Part shown: in pieces, positions 33,546 to 39,953 of the stretch
How positions within the stretch are numbered: position 1 is the first letter of the stretch
How the letters are laid out: each line of letters begins with the position of its first letter
NCBI GenBank assembly: GCA_010672165.1
Contig: JAAHHN010000035.1
Coordinates: forward strand, 1-39,953
Direction of reading: 5' to 3'
DNA: 39,953 nt
Source: Spirulina sp. SIO3F2
GTDB taxonomy: Bacteria > Cyanobacteriota > Cyanobacteriia > Cyanobacteriales > Spirulinaceae
Translations under genes and position numbers: made by a program
Notes under the pieces: model-generated
The model's database searches: none
What the model was told of the DNA's origin: nothing
Seen by the model: the letters and a program-made list of their open reading frames with translations, nothing else

Positions 33546-34295
33546 CTATGCTGAGGGATTTGAGGTGCGATAGGCAGGCAATTGATGCCACGGCACTTGG
33601 GGATATTCATGGTGTTCCCAATGGTAGCCAAAATGGTAACAAGCCAGCAGCGACCAAATCGTTGTCCAGTTCAACGTCGTGGAACGATGGGGGGCTGGAT
33701 AGGGTGTGGGTGGTTGACGATGGGGCAGATAAATCCCGAAATAGAAGAGTTGCCAAGAACTTAAAAAATTGGGAATCACCCAGAAAATAACCAGATTGGG
33801 ATAGGCGACGTGACCTACAAAGTGCAAGCTGTGTAACAGGAGGGTCATACCTCCAAGGACAACCCAACCGTGAATGCCTTGGAGATAGCGCCAGATAAAC
33901 GCGCCATACCAAAGGAAAGCGTTATCTTGCCAACGAGGGGAATAGTCAGGGTCTTCGGGAGTAGCGGGGGTTTGGTGATGCTGGAGATGCTGCCGCCGCA
34001 TAATGGGGTACAGAAACAGGGCGTATAAGAACATGGCGATCGCCCCAATGGCATGATTGAGCCACGGCCAGCGGGGGCAAATGGTGCCATGAATCGCATC
34101 GTGGGCGGTGATAAACAAGCCCGTATGTAAAAAGGTGCGCAGGGCGATCGCGCCTACAATCATCAGCCCCGACATCTGCTGGATATCAGCCTGCAAAAGC
34201 CCCAACCAACTCCAGAGATACAGCGCAATAATCACAATAGCGAGGGGAAGACCCAGCCAATAGGGAGGTGGGGAAACAGCAGTGGATTGAGTCAC
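33546..34295 (-). CDS. crtW: Beta-carotene ketolase, CrtW type
   Basis: 249 residues. Membrane di-iron oxygenase that adds 4-keto groups to beta-carotene or hydroxylated carotenoids, giving echinenone/canthaxanthin-type pigments (the ligands of orange carotenoid protein). The His-box motifs are clear: FITAHDAIHG (His65, His69), RRQHLQHHQTPATPEDPDY (HxxHH 103-107), FVGHVAYP and the C-terminal CYHFGYHWEHHEYP. About four membrane helices. Length fits CrtW and not the CrtO (FAD-dependent) type. crtW often sits in accessory positions; here DUF3120 follows by 54 bases. Confidence 0.93.
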   Translation of the reverse strand: MTQSTAVSPPPYWLGLPLAIVIIALYLWSWLGLLQADIQQMSGLMIVGAIALRTFLHTGLFITAHDAIHGTICPRWPWLNHAIGAIAMFLYALFLYPIMRRQHLQHHQTPATPEDPDYSPRWQDNAFLWYGAFIWRYLQGIHGWVVLGGMTLLLHSLHFVGHVAYPNLVIFWVIPNFLSSWQLFYFGIYLPHRQPPTPYPAPHRSTTLNWTTIWSLLACYHFGYHWEHHEYPQVPWHQLPAYRTSNPSA

Positions 34296-34366
34296 AAATT
34301 TTTAAGATATTGGCCCGATGAGTTTATTTCCCTTAACTATAGCCAGTCTATTCTCAGGATATTGAG

Positions 34367-34807
34367 CTATTCAGGGAACTCCGGCAACTCGGGTTCCACA
34401 GGAGTGGGGGCAGTACCACCGCGAGGAAATCCTAGCAGCATCTCGGCACTAGGGAAGTAGGTGATCCAATATCGTGCATCTGGATACCGCTGCCAATCTC
34501 GACGGGTCACTCGCAAACGGAGCACCGCCGTCATCATGCTATTGTTGCGGCCATTCACCGTAATGGAAACCTCCGACGCTAACAAATCCCCCTCAAAATT
34601 ACGTTGGACTGCGGTCGCTGCGATGGTTTGGGCGCGGGTCATAAAACTCTCATACGTATCGCCAGCCCGGCCCTGTAGTTCCAGGTTTTGGATAATCAGG
34701 TAGGCTGCGGCTGGGGGGGACGCGATCACGCCAAGACCCATTCCAACTGTGGAAATTATTAAGCTGCTGTAGAGCGCGATCGCTCCACGTGAATGCTGTC
34801 GTATCAT
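34367..34807 (-). CDS. Secreted or membrane-anchored hypothetical protein
   Basis: 146 residues. The N-terminus has a basic start (MIRQHSRG) and a hydrophobic segment (AIALYSSLIISTVGMGLGVIA), either an anchor or an uncleaved signal, then a compact domain: LELQGRAGDTYESFMTRAQTIAATAVQRNFEGD, followed by strands (ASEVSITVNGRNNSMMTAVLRLRVTRRDW). The tail is Pro/Glu-rich. I do not recognise the family. It lies 71 bases upstream of crtW on the same strand and is divergent from the caspase gene at 35007. Confidence 0.65.
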   Translation of the reverse strand: MIRQHSRGAIALYSSLIISTVGMGLGVIASPPAAAYLIIQNLELQGRAGDTYESFMTRAQTIAATAVQRNFEGDLLASEVSITVNGRNNSMMTAVLRLRVTRRDWQRYPDARYWITYFPSAEMLLGFPRGGTAPTPVEPELPEFPE

Positions 34808-35006
34808 GAGAATTCTCTATCTGCTTGGGTTTAACGTCTCACCATCTCAAGGCTGTTGCAACAAATACCCTCGTTTCAGCCCCGCTTCCCCCATGGATAT
34901 GATTATATGAGGTTTAAGCAAAACCCCATGTCTATCCAGCGTGGGGCATCATGATAGATCACAGTACTTTTTGGCATAGTATTTTCGAGTTTACTGAACT
35001 GGGTTC

Positions 35007-36944
35007 ATGGCAGATTACACATCACTGGCAATTGGGATTAATCGCTACCAATATATTCAACCCCTGAGTTATGCCCAACAGGATGCTCAGGCCATTCACC
35101 AGCTTTTGGTCGAAGAAACAGAACTGCCTCCTGAGCAAGCCCTAATGCTCACTGACGCGTCGCCTTGGGTTGAGCAGCACACCACTGAGCCGACCCAAGC
35201 CACGATTCAATATTGGCTCAATCAATGGTTGCCTCGCCAACCGAAAGGTCTATTATGGTTTTTCTTCAGCGGCTATGGTGTGACCTGGCAGGACGAAGAT
35301 TACTTAATGCCGATTGATGGCAATCCAGCGGATATTCCCGGCACGGCATTACATTTGCCGACCGTGGTCAACCAAATCCAGCAAGCAGGTTTCCAGAAAA
35401 TTCTGATGCTGTTGGATATTAATCGCTCACCAGGCGTTATTGCAGGCCAATCAGTGGGCAGCCAAATTGCTCAACTTGCCCCCGAGCAAGGGGTGTCCCT
35501 AGTCCTATCAAGCCAAGTTGAAGAAGCCTCCCATGAACATGGGGCGCTGGGCCACGGTATGTTCACTGCCGCTCTCTTGGAAGGCTTGCGCTATTACAGT
35601 GCCAATTTGACCCTTGATAAACTCAGCCATTATCTCTACGAACGGTTACCTGAGTTGAGTGAGCATCATTGGCGGCCAATGCAGCATCCGCTGATTATTA
35701 TTCCGTCGATCGAGTCAGCTCAAGAACCCCTGCTGCCCCGCTTAGAATCAGAGAATATTCAAATGGCAGCTGCCCCCACGCCGGTTCTCACTGCCCCCCC
35801 GATTGAGCCTAAATCTCCCCAGCCTGACCCAGTGGAGGCAGCGGTAAGCGATGATCCGGACGTCTTACCACCTGAGTTGTTACCTGAACCCTTAGAAGCC
35901 CCCCCTGAAGCGATCGCGGCGTTGAATACACCAGATGTAGCTGCAGGGAATGAACCCAGCTTGCCCCCCTTCGGTGCGACGCCGCCTCCTCGTGGCGCTG
36001 TTGAAAACCCCACACCGCCTCCCACCGAACCCCCACAACCCCTCGCAGCTCCTGCTGTTCCTGAGCCCCTGCCCCGTCGCAGTCAGCCGACTCAGAAACA
36101 GCAGAGTTGGCTGTGGTATGGCAGCGGTGCGTTAGTCTTTCTGGGGCTGTTAGGTGTACTTTGGTTTTTCCAAAATCGGGATCAGGCGCCTGTGGTGGAA
36201 GTGCCCACCCCGGAAGCGGTTGACCCTTCTTCTAACGATAGTTCTGCGGCTGCTCCTGCACCCCCCACATCAGCATTACCCACCGCAACCGAAAATCCTC
36301 CGGCTGCTCAGCCTACACCGAGCCCTTCTGTACCTACAACGTTGGCTGAGAGTCAGGCCATTTTGGCCAAAGCCCGCACCTATATTCAATCCAACCAAGC
36401 TACAGGGTTTAGTCAGGCGATCGCCGAAGCATCAAAAATTCCCCCTGGTGCGCCTCTCCATGCTGAAGCACAAGCGGATATTTCCCGCTGGAGTCAGGTG
36501 ATTTTGGATATTGCGCGGGGCCGGGCTAATCAAGGCGATTTTGCCGGGGCGATCGCGGCTGCCCAACTCGTCTCTGCACAATCAGCCCCAGCCCACCAGA
36601 CTGCCCAACAACAACTCGGTCAATGGCAAGCCCAAGCCGAGCAACAGAAAAAAAATTCCGAGACAATTCGAACGGCTCGTCGCCAGATTCGGGCAACTCA
36701 AGCCTCCTCCTTTAGCGATGGAATCCAAACGCTACGGACAATTCCTGCTGGCCAACCTGGCTATGGTCAAGCGCAGGATTTGATTGAACGGTGGAGTAAA
36801 CAGATTTATCTACTTGCCAACTCCCGGGCACGCCAGAAAAATTACAAGCAAGCCATCACCACTGCCCAACTGGTGCCCCAGGGAACCCCCAGCTATGATG
36901 CCGCTCAACAAGCGATCGCCCGTTGGCAGCAAGGAAAGCCTTAA
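35007..36944 (+). CDS. Caspase-fold protein with Tyr/Asn in place of the His/Cys dyad
   Basis: 645 residues. Residues 1-235 show the caspase (C14) p20 fold: YTSLAIGINRYQYIQPLSYAQQDAQAI, then WFFFSGYGV where the usual motif is FSGHG, so His is Tyr90, and KILMLLDINRSP where D-x-C is expected, so Cys is Asn139. It is therefore a probable pseudo-protease. A Pro-rich linker (about 245-360) leads to a single TM helix (366-386), then a Pro/Thr linker and a helical C-terminal region (about 440-645) with repeated units containing (A/T)IAAAQLV and ITTAQLVP, each followed by a W or RW. Possible role: scaffold or decoy; inference. Tyr/Asn variants of orthocaspases are known in cyanobacteria. Confidence 0.88.
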   Translation: MADYTSLAIGINRYQYIQPLSYAQQDAQAIHQLLVEETELPPEQALMLTDASPWVEQHTTEPTQATIQYWLNQWLPRQPKGLLWFFFSGYGVTWQDEDYLMPIDGNPADIPGTALHLPTVVNQIQQAGFQKILMLLDINRSPGVIAGQSVGSQIAQLAPEQGVSLVLSSQVEEASHEHGALGHGMFTAALLEGLRYYSANLTLDKLSHYLYERLPELSEHHWRPMQHPLIIIPSIESAQEPLLPRLESENIQMAAAPTPVLTAPPIEPKSPQPDPVEAAVSDDPDVLPPELLPEPLEAPPEAIAALNTPDVAAGNEPSLPPFGATPPPRGAVENPTPPPTEPPQPLAAPAVPEPLPRRSQPTQKQQSWLWYGSGALVFLGLLGVLWFFQNRDQAPVVEVPTPEAVDPSSNDSSAAAPAPPTSALPTATENPPAAQPTPSPSVPTTLAESQAILAKARTYIQSNQATGFSQAIAEASKIPPGAPLHAEAQADISRWSQVILDIARGRANQGDFAGAIAAAQLVSAQSAPAHQTAQQQLGQWQAQAEQQKKNSETIRTARRQIRATQASSFSDGIQTLRTIPAGQPGYGQAQDLIERWSKQIYLLANSRARQKNYKQAITTAQLVPQGTPSYDAAQQAIARWQQGKP

Positions 36945-36997
36945 AATTAGTTCGCAGTTGCCAGTTAGTAGTTCGCAATTGGGAATCTCAAAACATT

Positions 36998-37126
36998 TAG
37001 GGCATGTCGTCAGTTAACACCAGAAGTCGTATAGAACAAGGGCTAGAGCATCCGACCAAAAAACAGGAAAAGGGGCTGTAAGTCAGTCACAGCGAGAGTT
37101 TGAAGTCTAACTGACGACAGCCCCTA
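36998..37126 (+). mobile_element. MITE-like element, family A, copy 3
   Basis: 129 bp, the best preserved copy. Left end TAGGGCATGTCGTCAGTTA (36998-37016), right end TAACTGACGACAGCCCCTA (37108-37126); GTCGTCAGTTA/TAACTGACGAC is a perfect 11-bp inverted core. TA dinucleotides sit at both outer edges, possibly a TA target duplication. Its right half also forms a hairpin: AGGGGCTGT (37071-37079) with ACAGCCCCT (37117-37125). Confidence 0.88.
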
Positions 37127-37183
37127 GATTCTGGGACAGATTCCAACAAATTTTTGTTGTTAAATTGCGGATGAATTCCCAAA

Positions 37184-37681
37184 ATGGAAATTCATCCAGG
37201 GACTCGAAATTTCATCAGGTGCTTACTACTCATCAGACTGTTGACTGTTTTAAATACTGTACAGACTCAATGCGATCGCGTTGTCAAATCCCCTCGCTTT
37301 GAACAATTTATTATCTGGGTATTGATTATTGACTTCTTTGTCTTGTGCCTTGAAGGCGGTTTACCCCATGCACAGCTAGCCATCAAAACTGTGCTCGATT
37401 TAATTTTAGGGATTTTGATTGTGGATACCCTGCTGCGATTCGGTGCGACGATTAGCCGAGTTGGGCACTATTTTGGTGATTTCTGGAACTGTTTTGATCT
37501 ACTGATTCTGGTTGGGTTAATTTATTTACCAGATGAGTTTTCTTACCTTGCGCTCTTGAGATTACCTCGGTTTTGGCGATCGTCTCGGATTCTCAGAGGG
37601 ATCGGTTTTGTCAAATTTCTACTCTTGATTGTTAAGCGGATTTCCCTGTGGGTTTATGTCGATCGCAACCGTTCCAGATAG
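37184..37681 (+). CDS. Stand-alone voltage-sensor protein, Hv1 proton channel-like
   Basis: 165 residues with four membrane helices and no pore. S1: SPRFEQFIIWVLIIDFFVLCLE (36-57), with Asp50 followed seven residues on by Glu57. S2: LDLILGILIVDTLLRFGA (71-88), Asp81 and Arg85. S3: GDFWNCFDLLILVGL (98-112), with the WNxFD motif. S4: LLRLPRFWRSSRILRG, Arg at 126, 129, 132, 135 and 138, every third residue. This is a complete ion-channel voltage sensor, but no S5-S6 helices or selectivity filter follow. The R-x-W-R-x-x-R motif (Arg129-Arg135) and the S1 Asp match signatures of Hv1 channels. Alternative: a truncated cation channel. Reads convergent with gmd, 19 bases away. Confidence 0.72.
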   Translation: MEIHPGTRNFIRCLLLIRLLTVLNTVQTQCDRVVKSPRFEQFIIWVLIIDFFVLCLEGGLPHAQLAIKTVLDLILGILIVDTLLRFGATISRVGHYFGDFWNCFDLLILVGLIYLPDEFSYLALLRLPRFWRSSRILRGIGFVKFLLLIVKRISLWVYVDRNRSR

Positions 37682-37700
37682 AGACAAAACTCAAACAGCA

Positions 37701-38666
37701 TTATGTGTTATGTAACAACCGTAAATCATGTTCCACCATCAACGTGACCAACGCAGCTAAGTCATATTTGGGTTCCCAGCCCAGGCGATCGCGGATTTTG
37801 TCAATGCAGCCGACAAGCTGAACTGCTTCATCCGGGCGATAGAATGCTGGATCAACTGAAACATAGTCTTGCCAATCCAATCCGACCGCTTGAAACGCAA
37901 AATCCACCAATTCTTTGACAGAATGGGTTGTGCCACTGCCGATAATAAAGTCATCAGGAGTTTCTTGTTGCATCATCAACCACATCGCTTCTACAGCATC
38001 TCGGGCATAGCACCAATCTCGCTGGGCATCGAGGTTACCCAGCTTTAGCTCACTGGCTAAACCCAGCTTAATGCGGGCTGCACCTTGGGTGATTTTGCGA
38101 AAGACAAATTCAGATCCCCGACGGGGCGACTCGTGGGTGTAGGTAATGCCGCAGCAAGCGTAGAGGTCATAATGTTCCCGGTAGTTGATTGTGAGCCAAT
38201 GGGCATAAGCTTTAGCCGTGCCATAGGGATTGCGGGGACGAAAGGCGGTTAGCTCTGTTTGGGGGGATTCATTGGGCTGGCCAAAAACTTCGCTGCTGGA
38301 GGCCTGGTAAAACCGGGCTTTGGGGTGGATGCGGCGAATCGAATCGAGCAGCCGTGAGACCCCGAGCGCTGTATATTCGGCAGTGAGGGCGGGTTGTGTC
38401 CAAGAGAGAGGTACATAGCTCTGGGATGCAAGGTTGTAGATCTCATCAGGTTGTGCGATCGCGATCGCATCCATTAGAGACGGCTGATCGAGCAAGTCTC
38501 CTGAAAGAATTTTTACTCGCTTGGCAAAATGTGCAATACGGCTAAGGTTGCTGGAGCTGGAGCGCCGTACTAAGCCAAAGACCTCATAGCCTTTCTCGAG
38601 CAACAGTTCTGCCAGATAGGAACCATCTTGCCCAGTTAGTCCGGTGATCAAGGCTCGTTTGCTCAT
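37701..38666 (-). CDS. gmd: GDP-mannose 4,6-dehydratase
   Basis: 321 residues. Extended SDR enzyme that turns GDP-mannose into GDP-4-keto-6-deoxymannose, precursor of GDP-fucose or GDP-rhamnose for surface glycans. NADP-binding GLTGQDGSYLAELLLEKGYEV is at residues 9-29, VRRSSS follows, catalytic Ser125/Glu126 are in SSSEVFGQ, and Tyr148-xxx-Lys152 in NPYGTAK. GITYTHESPRRG and FVFRKIT are family-diagnostic. It is shorter than E. coli Gmd (about 370), like many bacterial homologues. No fcl/rmd partner gene lies next to it. Confidence 0.92.
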   Translation of the reverse strand: MSKRALITGLTGQDGSYLAELLLEKGYEVFGLVRRSSSSNLSRIAHFAKRVKILSGDLLDQPSLMDAIAIAQPDEIYNLASQSYVPLSWTQPALTAEYTALGVSRLLDSIRRIHPKARFYQASSSEVFGQPNESPQTELTAFRPRNPYGTAKAYAHWLTINYREHYDLYACCGITYTHESPRRGSEFVFRKITQGAARIKLGLASELKLGNLDAQRDWCYARDAVEAMWLMMQQETPDDFIIGSGTTHSVKELVDFAFQAVGLDWQDYVSVDPAFYRPDEAVQLVGCIDKIRDRLGWEPKYDLAALVTLMVEHDLRLLHNT

Positions 38667-38882
38667 AAGATTCGCCGCGATTCTATCGCTCCCCCATCAG
38701 TTCAGTGACTGCAATCCAGTCATCATTGGCAGGAGTTCAGTATACGGTGCTAGGGAGCTTTCCTTGCTTACGCCTGTCTCATGAGTCATTCACTGATTTG
38801 GCTATTAGGCTTGGCGCTCCCGCAAAAACATCAACATTTTAGTCCTAGCTCGCATTATTCATGAGTTTTCTGTAGGGGCAAA

Positions 38883-38924
38883 CCTCCGTGGTTGCCCCAA
38901 TATATTCGGTGGCAACCACGGGGG
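38883..38924. repeat. Long near-perfect hairpin repeat
   Basis: CCTCCGTGGTTGCC (38883-38896) pairs with GGCAACCACGGGGG (38911-38924), a 14-bp stem with one T-G pair and a 14-base loop. The left part can alternatively pair with GGGGCAA at 38875-38881. No T run follows. Confidence 0.7.
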
Positions 38925-38954
38925 GGGTTGATCGGTCGGCGGCTGAGATCGGCT

Positions 38955-38995
38955 CAAAAATAAAACAGCCTCCTCGCCTTAAGCCAGGAAACTGT
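38955..38995 (-). terminator. Rho-independent terminator after petA
   Basis: Minus strand: a 10-bp stem (38995-38986 with 38974-38965, two G-T pairs), 11-base loop, then TTTTATTTTT. It is 52 bases after the petA stop. Confidence 0.85.
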
Positions 38996-39047
38996 TATGT
39001 ATAAGGATTAAAAGACGTTGGCAAATCTGATGCCTGCTTAAACGCCT

Positions 39048-39953
39048 TTAGAAATTCATCTCAGCCGCTTGTACGCGCTCAATTTGCTTCTTCTTGAGCA
39101 CCAAGAACGCTTGAGACATAGCAATACCGACAAAGAAGACCATCAACCAGCCAATCCGCGCCGGGTTTTGGAGCACAATTTCAGCATCTTCTTGGCCGAA
39201 ACCACCCACATTGGGGTTGTCGGTTAGGGCATCACCTGCGGCGATTTCTTGACCCGCGCTCACCAGCACAGTGGGGCCAGCGGGAATGGTTTCTACAACC
39301 GTTGCACCATCATCAGTGGTAATCGTCACTTCAGACTGGTAATCGCCAATGTTGACATCGCTGATCACACCTGTCGCAGATGCAGTGAACTGGTTGTTGT
39401 TGGACTTGTCGCCCGTGGGGTAAACCTGACCACGACCCCGGTTTGCACCCAAGTGAATGAGGTACTTACCGAAGTTAATGTTTTTGTCCGTGGCGGGATC
39501 AGGAGAGAGCACCGGGAAAACAATCTTCTGGTGGTCTTCACCCGAAATTGGACCAATAATCACAACATTGTCCTGGCCGTCCGCATAGGACTGATAGAAG
39601 AGGCCTTCAGTTTCTTCTTTGAGTTCGTCCGTGAGGCGATCTTCAGGCGCAATTTTGAAGCCTTCAGGGAGCATTAGCACTGCGCCCACATTCAGGCCGC
39701 CCTTGGAACCATCACCCAGCACTTGCTGGGATTCCAGATCGTAGGGAATTTCTACTTCCGCAGCGAAGACTGTATCTGGAGTGACGGCCATCGGCAGCTT
39801 AACTTCAGCAGGCTTTTGGGCCAAGTGACAATTGGCGCAGACGATCCGCCCGGTCGCCTCTCTGGGGGTTTCGGGCGCAGTTTGTTGAGCCCAGAAGGGG
39901 TAAGCATTCGCGGTGCTGGGGTTAAACACAAAAGCTGCGATCGCCACCAATGA
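39048..39953 (-). CDS. petA: Cytochrome f (apocytochrome), 3' part
   Basis: Large c-type haem subunit of the cytochrome b6f complex, passing electrons to plastocyanin or cytochrome c6 in the thylakoid lumen. The frame is open to the window edge; the start codon and part of the signal peptide are outside. The mature N-terminus YPFWAQQT, whose Tyr amine ligates haem, follows the STANA cleavage site. Haem motif CANCH with [18 protein letters not shown] is present, then the small and large lumenal domains ([24 protein letters not shown]), and a single C-terminal TM anchor ([19 protein letters not shown]) ending in [15 protein letters not shown]. petC would be expected just upstream. Confidence 0.97.
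   Translation of the reverse strand, partial: SLVAIAAFVFNPSTANAYPFWAQQTAPETPREATGRIVCANCHLAQKPAEVKLPMAVTPDTVFAAEVEIPYDLESQQVLGDGSKGGLNVGAVLMLPEGFKIAPEDRLTDELKEETEGLFYQSYADGQDNVVIIGPISGEDHQKIVFPVLSPDPATDKNINFGKYLIHLGANRGRGQVYPTGDKSNNNQFTASATGVISDVNIGDYQSEVTITTDDGATVVETIPAGPTVLVSAGQEIAAGDALTDNPNVGGFGQEDAEIVLQNPARIGWLMVFFVGIAMSQAFLVLKKKQIERVQAAEMNF

Larger units (their letters stand above)
38667..39047. other. Intergenic region between gmd and petA
   Basis: 381 bases. Contains the hairpin repeat at 38883-38924 and the petA terminator (38955-38995). Nothing else was seen. The gmd promoter should be near its left side. Confidence 0.6.

Noticed and set aside
37184-37681. Reading this gene as an ordinary potassium or sodium channel
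   Set aside because: There are no S5-S6 helices and no TVGYG or sodium-filter motif before the stop; the next gene is on the opposite strand 19 bases on. A truncation remains possible.
1-39953. CRISPR array
   Set aside because: No series of short direct repeats with regular unique spacers was seen. The only regular repeats are LRR and pentapeptide codons inside genes.
1-39953. Numerous GCGATCGC octamers as a special signal
   Set aside because: This is the HIP1 sequence, abundant across many cyanobacterial genomes; its density here supports taxonomy but marks no local feature.

Overview
This window is from a cyanobacterial chromosome. The evidence is an NDH-1 subunit gene (ndhB) at the left edge, cytochrome f (petA) at the right edge, the pipX-pipY-sepF-proC block, a thylakoid-type FtsH protease, a CrtW carotenoid ketolase, a DUF3120 protein, two caspase-fold proteins, and many copies of the HIP1 octamer GCGATCGC in and between genes. 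The number of mobile-element relics and accessory genes points to a large-genome, probably filamentous or mat-forming strain rather than a marine picocyanobacterium; that is inference.

Layout. 1-11 kb is mostly housekeeping: ndhB (partial), a repeat-containing M15-type peptidase, nickel superoxide dismutase, a glutaredoxin / FAD-oxidoreductase pair, methionine aminopeptidase, tRNA-Asn(GUU) with a good promoter, ftsH, rpoZ and two conserved hypotheticals. 11-16.9 kb is an accessory island. It holds a 947-residue caspase-nSTAND-membrane-pentapeptide protein with an apparently intact His/Cys dyad, followed by a decay zone: one intact RelE-like toxin-antitoxin pair, a second copy with a broken toxin, a hicB fragment, a xisI pseudogene interrupted by a 176-bp MITE with perfect terminal repeats and target duplication, and the tail of an ABC transporter. 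16.9-19.5 kb is the conserved pipX (NtcA/PII nitrogen signalling), pipY (PLP homeostasis), sepF (division) and proC (proline) block. 19.5-25.5 kb holds secreted proteins (PEP-CTERM and LTxxQ types), an IS1-type transposase relic, two tandem secreted LRR paralogues and a GT4 glycosyltransferase. 25.5-34.8 kb holds ppsA, a DUF2157 / GDYXXLXY-type pair, an FHA-adenylate cyclase, DUF3120 and crtW. 35-40 kb holds a second caspase-fold protein whose dyad is Tyr/Asn, a pore-less voltage-sensor protein resembling Hv1 proton channels, gmd and petA.

The most unusual observations are: (1) the stand-alone voltage-sensor protein at 37184-37681, which combines Hv1-like S1 and S4 signatures; (2) one caspase protein with catalytic residues and one without, in the same 25 kb; (3) a three-copy, about 130-bp MITE family with GTCGTCAGTTA-type ends; and (4) a second, unrelated MITE caught inside xisI, where removing it in silico restores the reading frame across the junction. 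All function calls come from reading motifs by eye; no database search was run.
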